Source: Candidatus Caenarcanum bioreactoricola (GTDB lineage: Bacteria > Cyanobacteriota > Vampirovibrionia > Caenarcaniphilales > Caenarcanaceae). Taken from it: a stretch of 43,356 nt of DNA. Positions 16,663 through 24,664 of the stretch are shown here, in pieces (position 1 is the stretch's first letter; each line of letters opens with the position of its first letter). The stretch spans positions 95,140 through 138,495 of the forward strand of contig MOYB01000005.1 in the NCBI GenBank assembly GCA_001899385.1, given 5' to 3'. The translations under genes were made by a program, and so were the position numbers. The notes below the pieces were generated by a model that did not search any database, was not told the DNA's origin, and worked only from the letters and a program-made list of their open reading frames with translations.

Positions 16663-17991
16663 TTAATATTCAATAATACTTAGATTATAATGATTTTGTT
16701 TTTTATTAACTTCAAAATACATTCTCATCATAAGTGCATCTGCATAATCAGGACTTTTCCCTAAAGCTATTTTTATATTTTCTTTACTTATAACTGCAAG
16801 TTTGCTATCTTTATCAAAATCTTTATCTTTTATATATTGAAATTCTTTTTTTATTTCTTCTTCTATTAAAGGAGAAGTATTTATTTTTATTTTTTTTTCT
16901 TTTACAAAATCTGCAAACCTAAAATAACATTGACTTCTTAAATTTCTATAATTAGAATTTTTATTATTATTTATAGGAGAAGCATTTCCAATAAAACCTC
17001 TACATTTTAAAATATCTACTACTCCACCACCTACACCATCTTCATCAACTATTACATTTGACAGTGCAATTTTATATTTTTCTCTGAATTGATTTATTAA
17101 TTCTGCTGTTTTTGTTACAAGTGTTATATCATAAGATTTTATTTCTATAACTTCAAATCCTTGCCATATAATTATTATTGTTTTATCTATCCCTTTTCTT
17201 GCTACATCACAACTCAAATAAAATTCTTTTTCTTTAATAATACAATTACTAAAAAGATCATTTATATCATTATAATCAAATAATTTATTTGGATCATCAT
17301 CATATTCCCAATTTCCAAAAAGAAGTCTTTCTTTAGTATTTTGATCTTTTATTTTATAAAGATTATTAATATAATGTTTTGAAATATAAGGATTATCAGC
17401 AGCTAAAGATTGCACAAATTTTTTATTTTCATTTAATTTATTGTCTTTCCAAGGTTTGTAAAATTCACTATAAACCCAATTTTTAGCAGGATTACATGTC
17501 ATAAGTAATTTAGGAGTTAAATTAAATTCATCTAATTTATAACGAATACGAGAATTTATAATTTCTTTACATTTATGAGTAATTTGATTACATTCATCTA
17601 TAAATGCTCCACAGACTTCTATGCTTCCCAACTCATCATAATTAGGATCTGAGGGTTTATGTGCAAGATCTTTTAAAAGTATTTGAGAATTATTATTAAA
17701 AGTAATAGTGCCAGAACTAATATTATATTTATAATCTGTTTTATCAATTTCAAGGATTTTAATAAGATCAAAAAAACTATTAAGAGTAGTTTCTTTTAAA
17801 GTCTTTAAAACAGATCTTCCCATAATCCAACGACTATCTGGATATTTAAGACAAGAACTTATAAGCCAGAAACAACCACATTGACTTTTACCTCCACCAG
17901 CGCCTCCTCCAAATAAAACTTCATTTATATTAGGATCTTCAAGATATTTTAAAGTTAATGATTGTTTTTCTGTTAATTTGAAATTTTCCAT
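16663..17991 (-). CDS. Phage-type terminase large subunit, solitary
   Basis: 442 residues, the full two-domain TerL layout. ATPase: Walker A GGGAGGGKS (28-36), Walker B GAFIDE (128-133) and coupling motif TCNPA (165-169). RNase H-like nuclease: D262 in CDVARKG, DED at 316-318 in VDEDGVGGG, and D415/D418 in SPDYADA. In tailed phages and gene transfer agents TerL pumps DNA into capsids and cuts it. No portal, capsid, protease, small terminase or integrase gene is near; neighbours are bioB (convergent) and an EF-hand protein (divergent). The base composition matches the neighbourhood. It could be an old prophage remnant, part of a dispersed gene transfer agent, or a domesticated nuclease. Confidence 0.88.
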   Translation of the reverse strand: MENFKLTEKQSLTLKYLEDPNINEVLFGGGAGGGKSQCGCFWLISSCLKYPDSRWIMGRSVLKTLKETTLNSFFDLIKILEIDKTDYKYNISSGTITFNNNSQILLKDLAHKPSDPNYDELGSIEVCGAFIDECNQITHKCKEIINSRIRYKLDEFNLTPKLLMTCNPAKNWVYSEFYKPWKDNKLNENKKFVQSLAADNPYISKHYINNLYKIKDQNTKERLLFGNWEYDDDPNKLFDYNDINDLFSNCIIKEKEFYLSCDVARKGIDKTIIIIWQGFEVIEIKSYDITLVTKTAELINQFREKYKIALSNVIVDEDGVGGGVVDILKCRGFIGNASPINNNKNSNYRNLRSQCYFRFADFVKEKKIKINTSPLIEEEIKKEFQYIKDKDFDKDSKLAVISKENIKIALGKSPDYADALMMRMYFEVNKKQNHYNLSIIEY

Positions 17992-18027
17992 GATAGTTTT
18001 AATCTTTTATATTTTGACTATAACAAA

Positions 18028-18056
18028 TTGACAGGTTAATAAACTTAAAATATATT
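18028..18056 (+). promoter_or_regulatory. Near-consensus sigma-70 promoter
   Basis: A perfect TTGACA (18028-18033), a 17-base spacer and TATATT (18051-18056, five of six) precede the EF-hand gene by about 45 bases. The predicted start is near 18063, leaving a leader of about 38 bases with AAAGGAAA as ribosome binding site. This is one of the two best promoters in the window. Confidence 0.75.
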
Positions 18057-18100
18057 AAAATAATAAAACTAAATATCTAAAAATTTAAAAAGGAAATATT

Positions 18101-18430
18101 ATGAAATCCAAATTTCTAGTATTATTTTTATTATCTGCATTAGTTTCAACTAGTGCTTGCTTAGCAAATACTGAAGTTCAAAGTCCTGAAGAACAAGCTA
18201 ATACTCTTCTTAATAACTTTGATAAAAATAAAGATGGAAAAATAACCAAAGATGAAACTCCTGAATCTTTTAATGAAAAAGGTTTTATTGCTGCAGATAA
18301 AAACAAAGATGAAATCTTAACAAAAGATGAATTAGTAGTTTATTATACTAATCTTAACGGCATGAAAAAAGGCTGGTGGAATAAAAAAATAGAATTCAAA
18401 AATCCAATGAAAAAGCAATCTAAAAAATAA
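18101..18430 (+). CDS. Secreted protein with two EF-hand Ca2+-binding loops
   Basis: 109 residues. A signal peptide covers about residues 1-22, with cleavage near ACLANT (a cysteine there makes a lipoprotein conceivable). Two EF-hand loops follow: DKNKDGKITKDE and DKNKDEILTKDE, both with acidic or polar residues at the ligand positions. The C-terminus is Lys-rich. Family members are calcium-binding or calcium-sensing envelope proteins, but the specific role is unknown. It has a strong promoter and a good ribosome binding site, so high expression is likely. The HemY-like gene starts 3 bases after its stop and probably shares the transcript. Confidence 0.75.
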   Translation: MKSKFLVLFLLSALVSTSACLANTEVQSPEEQANTLLNNFDKNKDGKITKDETPESFNEKGFIAADKNKDEILTKDELVVYYTNLNGMKKGWWNKKIEFKNPMKKQSKK

Positions 18431-18433
18431 TTA

Positions 18434-19615
18434 ATGCTTGATTTAATTATAATAGGCGGAGGTATAGCAGGTCTTACTTCCGCTTTTTTTGCAAAGAAAC
18501 AAAAATTAAATTTTTTATTATTAGAAGCTTCTAATAAACTTGGTGGTTCTATAAGAACAAAAAATATAAACAATCAAATTATTGAATGTGGGAGTACTGG
18601 ATTAAGAGCAGGATCTGTTATTAAAGAAATAATCAAAGATTTATCTTTAGAGATTTTAACTAGAAATAAAAAAGCAAATAAACATTTTATTTATTATAAA
18701 GATTCTTTATATAGTCAAAATCAAATATTAGGTTTCAAGGCTTATTTAGACTTAATAGGAAAAGTATTCTTTAGGGTTAAAGCTTTAAAAGAAAAAGAAA
18801 GTATAAAAGAATTTGCTGATAGAGTTTTAGGTCAAGAAATTAGTGAAAAAGTAATATCTGCAATGATTAATGGACTTTATGCAGGAGATTATAGTATTTT
18901 ATCTAAGAGTCTTTTTCCTAAGTTTTTAAAATCTAATTCTTTAATATATTTTAAAAAAGGATTAAATGAATTTACTGACTCAATGGCTGATTTTATAGAA
19001 CATAATAATATTAAATTAAATACAGAAGTTTTAGAAATTCAAGAAAATAATAATTATTTTGAAGTAATAACTAAAGATTTAAAATTAGAAGCTTCTAAGA
19101 TAATTTTAGCAGTGCCTGCATATAAAGCTTCTAAGATCTATGTTAAATATCTATCTAGACTTTCGGAAATAGAATATTTAGCTGTAATAAATATAGCTTG
19201 TGAAATTCCTTATAAACAAGCTTTTGAGAATTATGTAGGTTTTCTTTCTTCAAATAATTCAAATACAGAATTACTTGGACTTATACATTCTTCTAATCTC
19301 TTTAAAGTTAATAATAAAATGATTTTAAATTGTTTTTTAGGAGGACATAAAAATCCTCAAATAATACAAAAAACAGATCAAGAGATTATTTCTATAATAA
19401 AAACCGAATTAAATAAAATTTATAATTTTAATGAAATAAATATTTTAAATATAGAAAGATGGCCACAAGCAATGCCTCAATATAAAATTAATCATGAAGA
19501 TATTTTTAAAGAAATTATTTTGCCTAAAGGTCTTTATTTATGTGGGAATTATTCAAAAGGCATTTCAATTGAAGAAGTTGTAAGGCTTTCAAAAGAGGTA
19601 TTATTAAAACTATAA
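18434..19615 (+). CDS. FAD-dependent oxidase of the protoporphyrinogen/coproporphyrinogen oxidase (HemY) type
   Basis: 393 residues. The N-terminal dinucleotide-binding motif IIGGGIAGLTSAFF is followed by LLEASNKLGGSIRT, the second FAD-contact segment of the amine-oxidase superfamily. The C-terminal LYLCGNYSKGISIEEVVRLS matches the closing FAD-binding segment of HemY-type oxidases, where GNY/GDY plus a Gly-rich turn is typical. The likely reaction is oxidation of proto- or coproporphyrinogen in heme synthesis. It is shorter than standard HemY (about 460), so another flavin amine oxidase cannot be excluded. No other heme genes are nearby. It has no Shine-Dalgarno and follows the EF-hand gene by 3 bases. 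Confidence 0.72.
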   Translation: MLDLIIIGGGIAGLTSAFFAKKQKLNFLLLEASNKLGGSIRTKNINNQIIECGSTGLRAGSVIKEIIKDLSLEILTRNKKANKHFIYYKDSLYSQNQILGFKAYLDLIGKVFFRVKALKEKESIKEFADRVLGQEISEKVISAMINGLYAGDYSILSKSLFPKFLKSNSLIYFKKGLNEFTDSMADFIEHNNIKLNTEVLEIQENNNYFEVITKDLKLEASKIILAVPAYKASKIYVKYLSRLSEIEYLAVINIACEIPYKQAFENYVGFLSSNNSNTELLGLIHSSNLFKVNNKMILNCFLGGHKNPQIIQKTDQEIISIIKTELNKIYNFNEINILNIERWPQAMPQYKINHEDIFKEIILPKGLYLCGNYSKGISIEEVVRLSKEVLLKL

Positions 19616-19660
19616 AAATATGAGATAATTTATTAAAAATTAAAAGATTTAATAATTTTT

Positions 19661-20638
19661 ATGATTTCTATAATAATGCCTGTTCATAATGAAGAAAGAT
19701 TTATAAAAGAAGCTATAGAATCAATTATTAATCAAACTTATAAAGATTGGGAGCTTATAATTATTGATGATGAATCAACAGATAAAAGTCCTCTTATTAT
19801 AAAAGATTTTACAGAAAGAGATTCTAGAATTAAATATGTTAAAACTGAACGACTTAAGAGTCCTGCAAAATTAAGAAATTTAGGTTTAAGAAACGCAAAA
19901 GGACAATATATTAGCTTTCTTGATAGTGATGATTTGTTTTATGAAAATTCTCTTGAATTGTTATTAGAAAATTTTAATAAAGATGAAAGATTACAAGTAA
20001 TTACAGGTACAAAGTTTTATATAGATGAAGACGGCTCAGAATGCGAAAAACAATTTGTTTTTGATGAAAATAAACTTGATATAAAGAATATAAATAAGAA
20101 TTTTAATTATTTAAAATCATGGTGGGGGACTTTAGGTTCTTGTATGATTAAAAGAGAATTCTTTGATGAAATAGGTTCTTTTAATGAAGATTTAACTACT
20201 AGTGATGATGGGGAATTTATTTTAAGAGCTTTTGTTAATGCTTTTTCAAAAATAAAATTTATTCCTAAATATATATATAAACAAAGATTTAAAAATGGAA
20301 GTCTTACTAAAAATAGTGAAAGAGCATTAGAAGTACTTGGAAATAGAATAAAAGCTTATGAACTTTTTCTTAAAAATCCTAAAATAGCTTCTTGGAATCT
20401 TAATATTTCTAAAATTTATCTTAATACTTATTTGCATTATGCAAAACAATGGTTAAAACTTAAAGATTTTAAAATAGCTTATTTAATAATTGGTAAATCA
20501 TTGTCTGATCCAAATATAAAATTTTTACAAAAGGCACGAATATTTACAAGATATATAAAATTAAAACTTAGAGATTCATTAATTCATTTATTTCCAAAAT
20601 TTGATGAAAGATTTTTAAATAAATTCTTTTTTAGATAA
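19661..20638 (+). CDS. Family 2 glycosyltransferase
   Basis: 325 residues with a GT-A fold. The N-terminal IIMPVHNEERFIKEAI, the nucleotide-binding IIIDDESTDKSP and the DxD motif in FLDSDDLFYENS mark the GT2 family; SDDGEFILRA provides the likely catalytic acidic region. The C-terminal 100 residues are basic and helical. Such enzymes add sugars from nucleotide sugars to polysaccharide, LPS or protein acceptors on the cytoplasmic face of the membrane. The acceptor is unknown. No Shine-Dalgarno is visible; the upstream 20 bases are A/T only. Confidence 0.88.
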   Translation: MISIIMPVHNEERFIKEAIESIINQTYKDWELIIIDDESTDKSPLIIKDFTERDSRIKYVKTERLKSPAKLRNLGLRNAKGQYISFLDSDDLFYENSLELLLENFNKDERLQVITGTKFYIDEDGSECEKQFVFDENKLDIKNINKNFNYLKSWWGTLGSCMIKREFFDEIGSFNEDLTTSDDGEFILRAFVNAFSKIKFIPKYIYKQRFKNGSLTKNSERALEVLGNRIKAYELFLKNPKIASWNLNISKIYLNTYLHYAKQWLKLKDFKIAYLIIGKSLSDPNIKFLQKARIFTRYIKLKLRDSLIHLFPKFDERFLNKFFFR

Positions 20639-20649
20639 TAAAATATTTT

Positions 20650-21618
20650 ATGTATAATCTTGAAATAAATTATTCTTTTGAAGATCAATATATAAATAGA
20701 CGACTTGATATTTTTCTTGCGGAAAAGACTGGCTTAAGCCGCTCCCAAATTAGACTTAATATAAAAGAAAAAAGAATTTCTGTAAATAATAAAATTGCTG
20801 AAAAAGCAGGACTACCTCTTAAACAAAATGATATTATCTCTGGTTTTTTATGTCTTCTACCTGAAAAAGACGAAGATATTTTGCCGGAAGATATTGAAAT
20901 AGATATAATCTATGAAGATAAAGATCTTATAGTTCTTAATAAGCCTGCTGATTTAATAGTTCATCCAACTGATTATTTAAAAGAAGGCACACTGGTAAAT
21001 GCTTTATTATATAAATATGCTAAAGAACTTTCTGATTTAGATGAAAGTCGTCCCGGTATAATCCATAGATTAGATAAAGATACTACAGGACTAATGCTTG
21101 TAGCTAAAAATAATATTGCACATGCACATCTATCAAAACAATTAGCACAAAGAACATTAAAGAGAACTTATTGGGCAGTAGTAGACGGTTTGTTATCTGC
21201 AAATGAAGGTAGTATTTGTGCAAGTATAGGCAGAAATCCTAGAGATAGAAAAAAAATGGCTGTATTGCCTGAAAATTATGTTAAAAGTCGTTATGCTTTG
21301 ACAGAATGGGAATTGCTTGAGGAATTTCAAAAACATTCTCTTGTTAAAATAAATTTGCAAACAGGAAGAACCCATCAAATAAGAGTACATTTTTCTTATA
21401 TTAAACATCCTGTCTTAGGTGATCCAACTTATGGAAATAAACATAGTAGAAATATTTTAATTAATAGACAATGTTTACATGCAAAAGAAATAAGATTTAT
21501 TCATCCAACTAAAGAAAAAGAAATGCATTTTGAATGTGAATTACCCGACGATTTCAAAGAAGTACTTAAAGTTTTAGGTTCTAATTTTATCCAGAAGCCC
21601 ATCTCCGAAGTTTCCTAG
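20650..21618 (+). CDS. RluA/RluD-family 23S rRNA pseudouridine synthase
   Basis: 322 residues with an N-terminal S4 RNA-binding domain (about residues 17-62, RRLDIFLAEKTGLSRSQIR) and a pseudouridine synthase domain. The catalytic aspartate is D142 in GIIHRLDKDTTGLML. RTLKRTYWAVVDG and TGRTHQIRVHFSY are further signatures. The length and S4 domain fit RluD, which modifies helix 69 of 23S rRNA, but RluC-type specificity cannot be excluded. Its 3' end overlaps the convergent gene at 21587 by 32 bases. Confidence 0.9.
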   Translation: MYNLEINYSFEDQYINRRLDIFLAEKTGLSRSQIRLNIKEKRISVNNKIAEKAGLPLKQNDIISGFLCLLPEKDEDILPEDIEIDIIYEDKDLIVLNKPADLIVHPTDYLKEGTLVNALLYKYAKELSDLDESRPGIIHRLDKDTTGLMLVAKNNIAHAHLSKQLAQRTLKRTYWAVVDGLLSANEGSICASIGRNPRDRKKMAVLPENYVKSRYALTEWELLEEFQKHSLVKINLQTGRTHQIRVHFSYIKHPVLGDPTYGNKHSRNILINRQCLHAKEIRFIHPTKEKEMHFECELPDDFKEVLKVLGSNFIQKPISEVS

Positions 21619-22648
21619 TCCAACCTTTTATAGTATCAGTTGCCCTTTCTGTCCGTGAAATTTTTTCAGTTGAATCTGGATATTTTGCTGTTAAAAGTGC
21701 TTTACCTGTCCCGTAAATTGAAAGTCTATTTATTATAGCTTCAGGACTTGGCATTTTACCATTTCTATGTCTTTCTTGTATAACAGCAATAGCTACATAT
21801 AAAGAACCTTCTGGAGAATCAAGATTTTCTATCATTTCAAGAGTTGCAGTATTTTTGCTAAGTCTATCTAAATCAACAGTAGAAGGATTTTGATGAGTAA
21901 AATAAGCTCTAAGATAAGAAAGTGTCTGTCCTCCAATTTCATTTAAGGTTTGAAAATATAATTCTAAATTTTTTCGTTTATCAATAGGTATTTTTGATTC
22001 TTTTGAAGGGTTATTCATTATTTCTCGAGCTTCTTCTGCCCTATCAAAAAGTGTATTAGGCATATTTCCTAAAGATAAATTTAAAATATTTGAATTTAAT
22101 ATAGATTCTATTTTAGCTTCAAGTTCTTTATAACTGCTTTTTGCTTCAGGAATTGAAAGTAAAGGTAATTCTTCTTTTTGTCTTTTTAAATCTATTTTCT
22201 CTTTAAGATTTTTAGCGGTTTCGCTTTGTAAAGCTTTTTTACCTCCAAAAACCAAAGCTAAGATCGCACCTATAGCAAGAATTACTTTTAATATATTCCC
22301 CATTACATTAGAAGTAAATATTGTTTTTACTTTAGTCCAAAAATTTTCTTTAGTAGTAGAAGAATTTTGTGTTTGTGTTTTTACTGTTTCTGTTTGTCTT
22401 ATTTTATTTTTTATCATTAAAAATTGACTTTCTAATGCTTTTTTTCCTTCAGGAGTTTTTAATGCTTGAGAAATAGCTTTTTTTTCTTCTTCAGAAAATC
22501 CTTTTAAAAGCATGCTTATTTCTTCTTTTTTAAATTCTAATGTTAATAAAAAATTATTTATTTCACTTTCTATTTCAGGAGATGCTCGAAAAGTATTAAC
22601 GCTTCGAAAAGTCCCATGAATTTGACTTATTGCTGCTAAAGGAGTCAT
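21587..22648 (-). CDS. Single-pass membrane protein of unknown function
   Basis: 353 residues. Residues 1-100 are helical and charged. A transmembrane helix lies at about residues 115-135 (VMGNILKVILAIGAILALVFGG). The rest is soluble and helix-rich, with a segment SLYVAIAVIQERHRNGKMPS near residue 285 and a basic C-terminus (KGWTRKLRRWASG). I recognise no family. A TATAAT (22659-22664, minus strand) ends only 10 bases before the ATG, so the transcript would have almost no leader, and there is no Shine-Dalgarno. It diverges from the lipoprotein gene at 22867. Confidence 0.6.
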   Translation of the reverse strand: MTPLAAISQIHGTFRSVNTFRASPEIESEINNFLLTLEFKKEEISMLLKGFSEEEKKAISQALKTPEGKKALESQFLMIKNKIRQTETVKTQTQNSSTTKENFWTKVKTIFTSNVMGNILKVILAIGAILALVFGGKKALQSETAKNLKEKIDLKRQKEELPLLSIPEAKSSYKELEAKIESILNSNILNLSLGNMPNTLFDRAEEAREIMNNPSKESKIPIDKRKNLELYFQTLNEIGGQTLSYLRAYFTHQNPSTVDLDRLSKNTATLEMIENLDSPEGSLYVAIAVIQERHRNGKMPSPEAIINRLSIYGTGKALLTAKYPDSTEKISRTERATDTIKGWTRKLRRWASG

Positions 22649-22851
22649 ATTTTTTTATATTATAAAAAGTAAGTATTTAAAAACTAATTCTTATTTAAAA
22701 ATTTATATTTCTATAATATAATATTAAAATTAAATTAACAAAAAGTCAAGTAATGGTTAAGGGAATGTTTCTTGTTTTTTTATTTGGGATAAATCTTACT
22801 ATACTTTAAAAGCCTAGTTTTTAACCTAATAATCAACTATTCAAACTTTTA

Positions 22852-22860
22852 TGTTATAAT
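22852..22860 (+). promoter_or_regulatory. Extended -10 promoter element next to a start codon
   Basis: TGTTATAAT forms an extended -10 (TGn plus perfect TATAAT, 22855-22860). Only six bases separate it from ATG 22867, so transcription would start at or near the start codon and yield a leaderless mRNA. No good -35 is seen. The 218-base gap between the divergent genes holds nothing else recognisable. Confidence 0.5.
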
Positions 22861-22866
22861 TTTTAA

Positions 22867-23412
22867 ATGAAAAAATTAATAAGTTTTATAATAGTTTTAA
22901 GTTTTATAGCAATAACGCTTAGTAGTTGTGCTTCAAATAGCACTGCAATGAAAATAAAAGTCAGTGGAGATAAAACAGAAAATCTTGAATTCGATTCTAT
23001 ATATTGTTCATATATGCCTAAAGCCAATAAAAGCAATGATATTATGATTCGTTTTTCTAATTCAAAAAGTACTTCTGGTTTTCCTTCACTTCAAATTAAT
23101 ATTAGAAAAGCAAATAATTTTATTGGGACATTCCTTGGTGGAAATTCCGGAACAACTGCAGATATTCAATTAAATTTTACTGCTCCTAATTATTTTACTA
23201 CTTATAATACAGAGAACTTTATGGTAAAAATCAATAACTTTGATGATAAAAAAGGACTTTCTGGGGATTATGAAATTAAAGATAACGGGAAATTAAGCAG
23301 TTTTGACAATAAATCAACAGTTATTTTAGAACCAGCAATATTTAGTTTTAAATGTAATTGCGTTGATAATATTAATGATTTTGAACAAAACTGCCCTGTA
23401 GAAAAGATATAA
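22867..23412 (+). CDS. Lipoprotein of unknown function
   Basis: 181 residues. The signal sequence ends in a lipobox (ITLSSCAS, Cys about residue 21), so the mature protein should be lipid-anchored in the envelope. The mature part is beta-rich with FLGGNSGTTADIQLNF, and three cysteines near the C-terminus (FKCNCVD and NCPVEK). No recognised domain. No ribosome binding site precedes the ATG, consistent with a leaderless transcript. It converges with the 23414 gene with one base between stops. Confidence 0.65.
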   Translation: MKKLISFIIVLSFIAITLSSCASNSTAMKIKVSGDKTENLEFDSIYCSYMPKANKSNDIMIRFSNSKSTSGFPSLQINIRKANNFIGTFLGGNSGTTADIQLNFTAPNYFTTYNTENFMVKINNFDDKKGLSGDYEIKDNGKLSSFDNKSTVILEPAIFSFKCNCVDNINDFEQNCPVEKI

Positions 23413-23413
23413 G

Positions 23414-23941
23414 CTATTCTTCTTTTTGTTCTTCTTCTGAAACAAGAGGAGTAGGCTCTTCAAAACTAGTACCTGAATAAATACTTAATTTATTATCTTC
23501 AGAATACCATGTTTCATAATCTGTCTCATCTTTATTAAATGTAAGTAAAAAAGGAGGAATCTCTTTATCAGTAAGAGTTTTTAATAATAGTTCTTTTTCT
23601 CCCGCAGAAACTCTTTCTCCTGCAGGGCTATCTTCTTTTGTTATTTCTTTCAATGTTCCTTCTAAAGATCCTACAACTTCATCTATTTGTTCTTTTGTTA
23701 AAGCTTCTTCAAATTGTAAAGCTATATTATTTGCAAGAGGGTAGTCTGTAATATCGACAGATAAAATATTAGTAGCATTTTCCCAAGCATCCTTTCCAAC
23801 AGTAAGAACTGAGGTCTTTCCGTTTACAATTGCAAGATCTGGAGCTGTATAATTTAGAGTGTTTCTATCTAAAGTAAGAGGAGATTTAGGAGAAGTATCA
23901 GCTTGTGGTATAGGAGTTCTTTCTGAATTAAAACTTATCAT
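23414..23941 (-). CDS. Acidic protein of unknown function
   Basis: 175 residues, strongly acidic, with a Pro/Thr/Ser-rich N-terminus, a Glu-rich centre (FEEALTKEQIDEVVGSLEG) and an acidic tail ending SEEEQKEE. No signal peptide or membrane segment, so it is probably cytoplasmic. A very good AAGGAGAAG Shine-Dalgarno precedes ATG 23941, supporting a real, well-translated gene. Family unknown. Confidence 0.6.
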   Translation of the reverse strand: MISFNSERTPIPQADTSPKSPLTLDRNTLNYTAPDLAIVNGKTSVLTVGKDAWENATNILSVDITDYPLANNIALQFEEALTKEQIDEVVGSLEGTLKEITKEDSPAGERVSAGEKELLLKTLTDKEIPPFLLTFNKDETDYETWYSEDNKLSIYSGTSFEEPTPLVSEEEQKEE

Positions 23942-24041
23942 TACTTCTCCTTTTAAAAATTTCTTAGTATAAGTTTTATATGACTCATAAAGGTTAAAGA
24001 AAAAATAAATTAGGTTATAATTAATAAAAGAAATAAAATAT

Positions 24042-24332
24042 ATGAAAACATTAGAAGAAATTAGGAAATTAATAAAAAATAATAAAACTCAAATTGAAAA
24101 GGAACATGGGGTTAAAATAATTGGCATTTTTGGCTCATATGCTCGCGGAGAAGCGACTGAAAATAGTGATCTTGATTTACTTGTAGAGTTCGAAAAAATA
24201 AATGGTTTTGAAACTCTTAATATATGGGATTATTTTGAAGAGTTAATTGGAATAAAAGTTGATTTGATTTCAGTAAAATATATAAAACCAAGATTGTTAT
24301 CTTTAATTCAAGAGGATTTAATAAATGTCTAA
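24042..24332 (+). CDS. MNT-type nucleotidyltransferase, antitoxin of a HEPN-MNT module
   Basis: 96 residues. The fold signature GSYARGEATENSDLDLLVEF gives G31-S32 and metal ligands D43 and D45; the third acid is D74 in KVDLIS, so the active site looks complete. In HEPN-MNT systems this protein (MntA) neutralises the HEPN RNase by adding AMP to it. The expected downstream partner is reduced to a 17-codon stub (24325-24378) that overlaps the end of this gene. A TATAAT at 24016-24021 is a possible -10. It is either a surviving orphan antitoxin or acts on another HEPN protein. Confidence 0.85.
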   Translation: MKTLEEIRKLIKNNKTQIEKEHGVKIIGIFGSYARGEATENSDLDLLVEFEKINGFETLNIWDYFEELIGIKVDLISVKYIKPRLLSLIQEDLINV

Positions 24333-24378
24333 AAGAAATATTAAATTTTTATTAATAGAATTTATCAAAATAATGTAA
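24325..24378 (+). pseudogene. Truncated HEPN (HepT/DUF86-like) toxin remnant
   Basis: The ATG at 24325 overlaps the last codons of the MNT gene, as is normal for these pairs. It opens a frame reading MSKRNIKFLLIEFIKIM before TAA. The first residues resemble the N-terminus of DUF86 HEPN proteins, which commonly begin MSKRD and continue into a helix. The rest of the roughly 110-residue toxin is missing, and only about 60 bases remain before rpsN. I read it as a deletion scar; the match is short, so this is inference. Confidence 0.5.
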
Positions 24379-24387
24379 TAAAAATAT

Positions 24388-24416
24388 ATGAAAAATTTTT
24401 GATTTTGAGTTATACT
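24388..24416 (+). promoter_or_regulatory. Candidate promoter of the rpsN ribosomal operon
   Basis: ATGAAA (24388-24393, four of six to the -35 consensus), a 17-base spacer and TATACT (24411-24416) lie 24 bases before ATG 24440. It starts immediately after the HEPN remnant, so the deletion there may have set the distance to this promoter. Confidence 0.4.
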
Positions 24417-24439
24417 AGAAAATTCTAATAATAAATGTT

Positions 24440-24646
24440 ATGGCAAAGAAATCTTTACTTGAAAGAGACAAAAAAAAGAAAATTTTGGTCGAAAAAGGCT
24501 TAATGTCAGAAGTTAAGTTAAATAGCAGATGCTGGAGATGCGGAAGACCTAAAGCTGTATATAGTGATTTTGGTATATGCAGAATCTGTTTAAGAGAAAT
24601 GGGTCATAGCGGTCAAATCCCTGGACTAAGAAAAGCTAGTTGGTAA
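24440..24646 (+). CDS. rpsN: 30S ribosomal protein S14, zinc-binding type
   Basis: 68 residues. Two CxxC pairs (CWRCGRP and CRICLRE) form the zinc ribbon of the short type Z S14, and the C-terminal [11 protein letters not shown] is diagnostic. It sits in the 30S head near S3 and S10. It starts the block rpsN-rpsH-rplF-rplR-rpsE; the usual upstream rplX and rplE are absent, replaced by the MNT gene. Confidence 0.97.
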   Translation: MAKKSLLERDKKKKILVEKGLMSEVKLNSRCWRCGRPKAVYSDFGICRICLREMGHSGQIPGLRKASW

Positions 24647-24664
24647 ATTTAAGGTAAGTAAAAT

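Noticed and set aside
16663-18000. A prophage around the terminase gene
   Set aside because: Flanking genes are bioB and EF-hand/heme-type genes; no integrase, capsid, portal, tail or attachment repeats were seen.
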